DNA of 64,000 bases. Source: Sphingobium sp. KCTC 72723 (GTDB taxonomy: Bacteria > Pseudomonadota > Alphaproteobacteria > Sphingomonadales > Sphingomonadaceae). Positions 63,962-64,000 of the stretch are shown piece after piece. The notes under the pieces were generated by a model. The model searched no databases and was not told where the DNA came from. It saw only the letters and a list, made by a program, of their open reading frames with translations. A program made the translations under genes and the position numbers. The stretch's first letter is position 1; every line of letters starts with the position of its first letter. The stretch lies in assembly GCF_014280435.1 (NCBI RefSeq), contig NZ_CP060388.1:1302001-1366000 (forward strand), written 5' to 3'.

Positions 63962-64000
63962 GCCGCTGGTCTAGCCCAAGTGCGGACGCAAAGGCCAGCC

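Noticed and set aside
1..64000. CRISPR arrays, insertion sequences, prophage or integrated elements
   Set aside because: No regularly spaced repeats, transposase, integrase or phage genes were seen; short palindromic repeats explain the repeated DNA.

Overview
This 64 kb window is a high-GC (roughly 64%) alphaproteobacterial chromosome segment, almost certainly from the Sphingomonadales (Sphingobium/Sphingomonas-like). The evidence is a GcrA cell-cycle regulator, an alphaproteobacterial ParC and ParE, a purC/purS/purQ set, two small beta-barrel proteins of the porin-like family, an intracellular Cys-nucleophile PHB depolymerase, and several short palindromic REP-type repeats of kinds common in sphingomonads. 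It looks like ordinary core chromosome: no rRNA, CRISPR array, prophage or insertion sequence is visible. One tRNA (Thr, anticodon TGT) is present.

Layout. 0-9 kb: the truncated dihydrolipoamide acetyltransferase of pyruvate dehydrogenase, a universal stress protein, RNase R, a cupin, a MOSC protein, a GT4 glycosyltransferase, and RarA followed by an overlapping RNase H-fold protein, then tRNA-Thr. 9.2-9.9 kb: a gene-poor stretch with a minus-strand terminator-like hairpin and two perfect tandem DnaA boxes next to AT-rich DNA. 10-17.5 kb: small secreted proteins, EVE, a 2OG-Fe(II) oxygenase, FolB-like, GNAT, then DUF1285-Nudix-cca with overlapping ends, and a GGDEF-EAL protein. 17.5-24.7 kb: ccdA-ccdB directly upstream of parC on the same strand, and the divergent trehalose operon otsB-GH15-otsA. 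24.8-27.7 kb: purC, a TauE/SafE permease, purS-purQ.

27.8-34.8 kb is a surface-polysaccharide locus: a BY-kinase, Wza, WecC, an unknown 78-residue protein, WecB and an ABC-2 permease. WecB and WecC together would make UDP-ManNAcA, but no glycosyltransferase lies in the cluster. 34.9-45 kb: GcrA, a porin-like protein, parE overlapping a class A beta-lactamase-like gene, TRIC channel, M20 peptidase, glutathione peroxidase, VIT transporter and an ABC-F protein. 45-51 kb: SIMPL, DUF389, a PepSY-response regulator-histidine kinase set and YbaN. 51-64 kb: PHB depolymerase, GST-like protein, M28 peptidase, thioesterase, a porin-like protein, L-serine dehydratase, TamB and TamA.

The most interesting arrangement is the ccdAB toxin-antitoxin pair 45 bp upstream of parC. 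Classical CcdB poisons GyrA, the paralogue of ParC, and this CcdB lacks the C-terminal Trp used for that. Its promoter has a perfect 14-bp palindrome filling almost the whole -35/-10 spacer. Other points to follow up are the DnaA-box pair, the RarA-coupled RNase H-like protein, and the REPIN-like repeats whose two halves differ by compensated changes. All functional calls come from reading the sequence; no database search was run.
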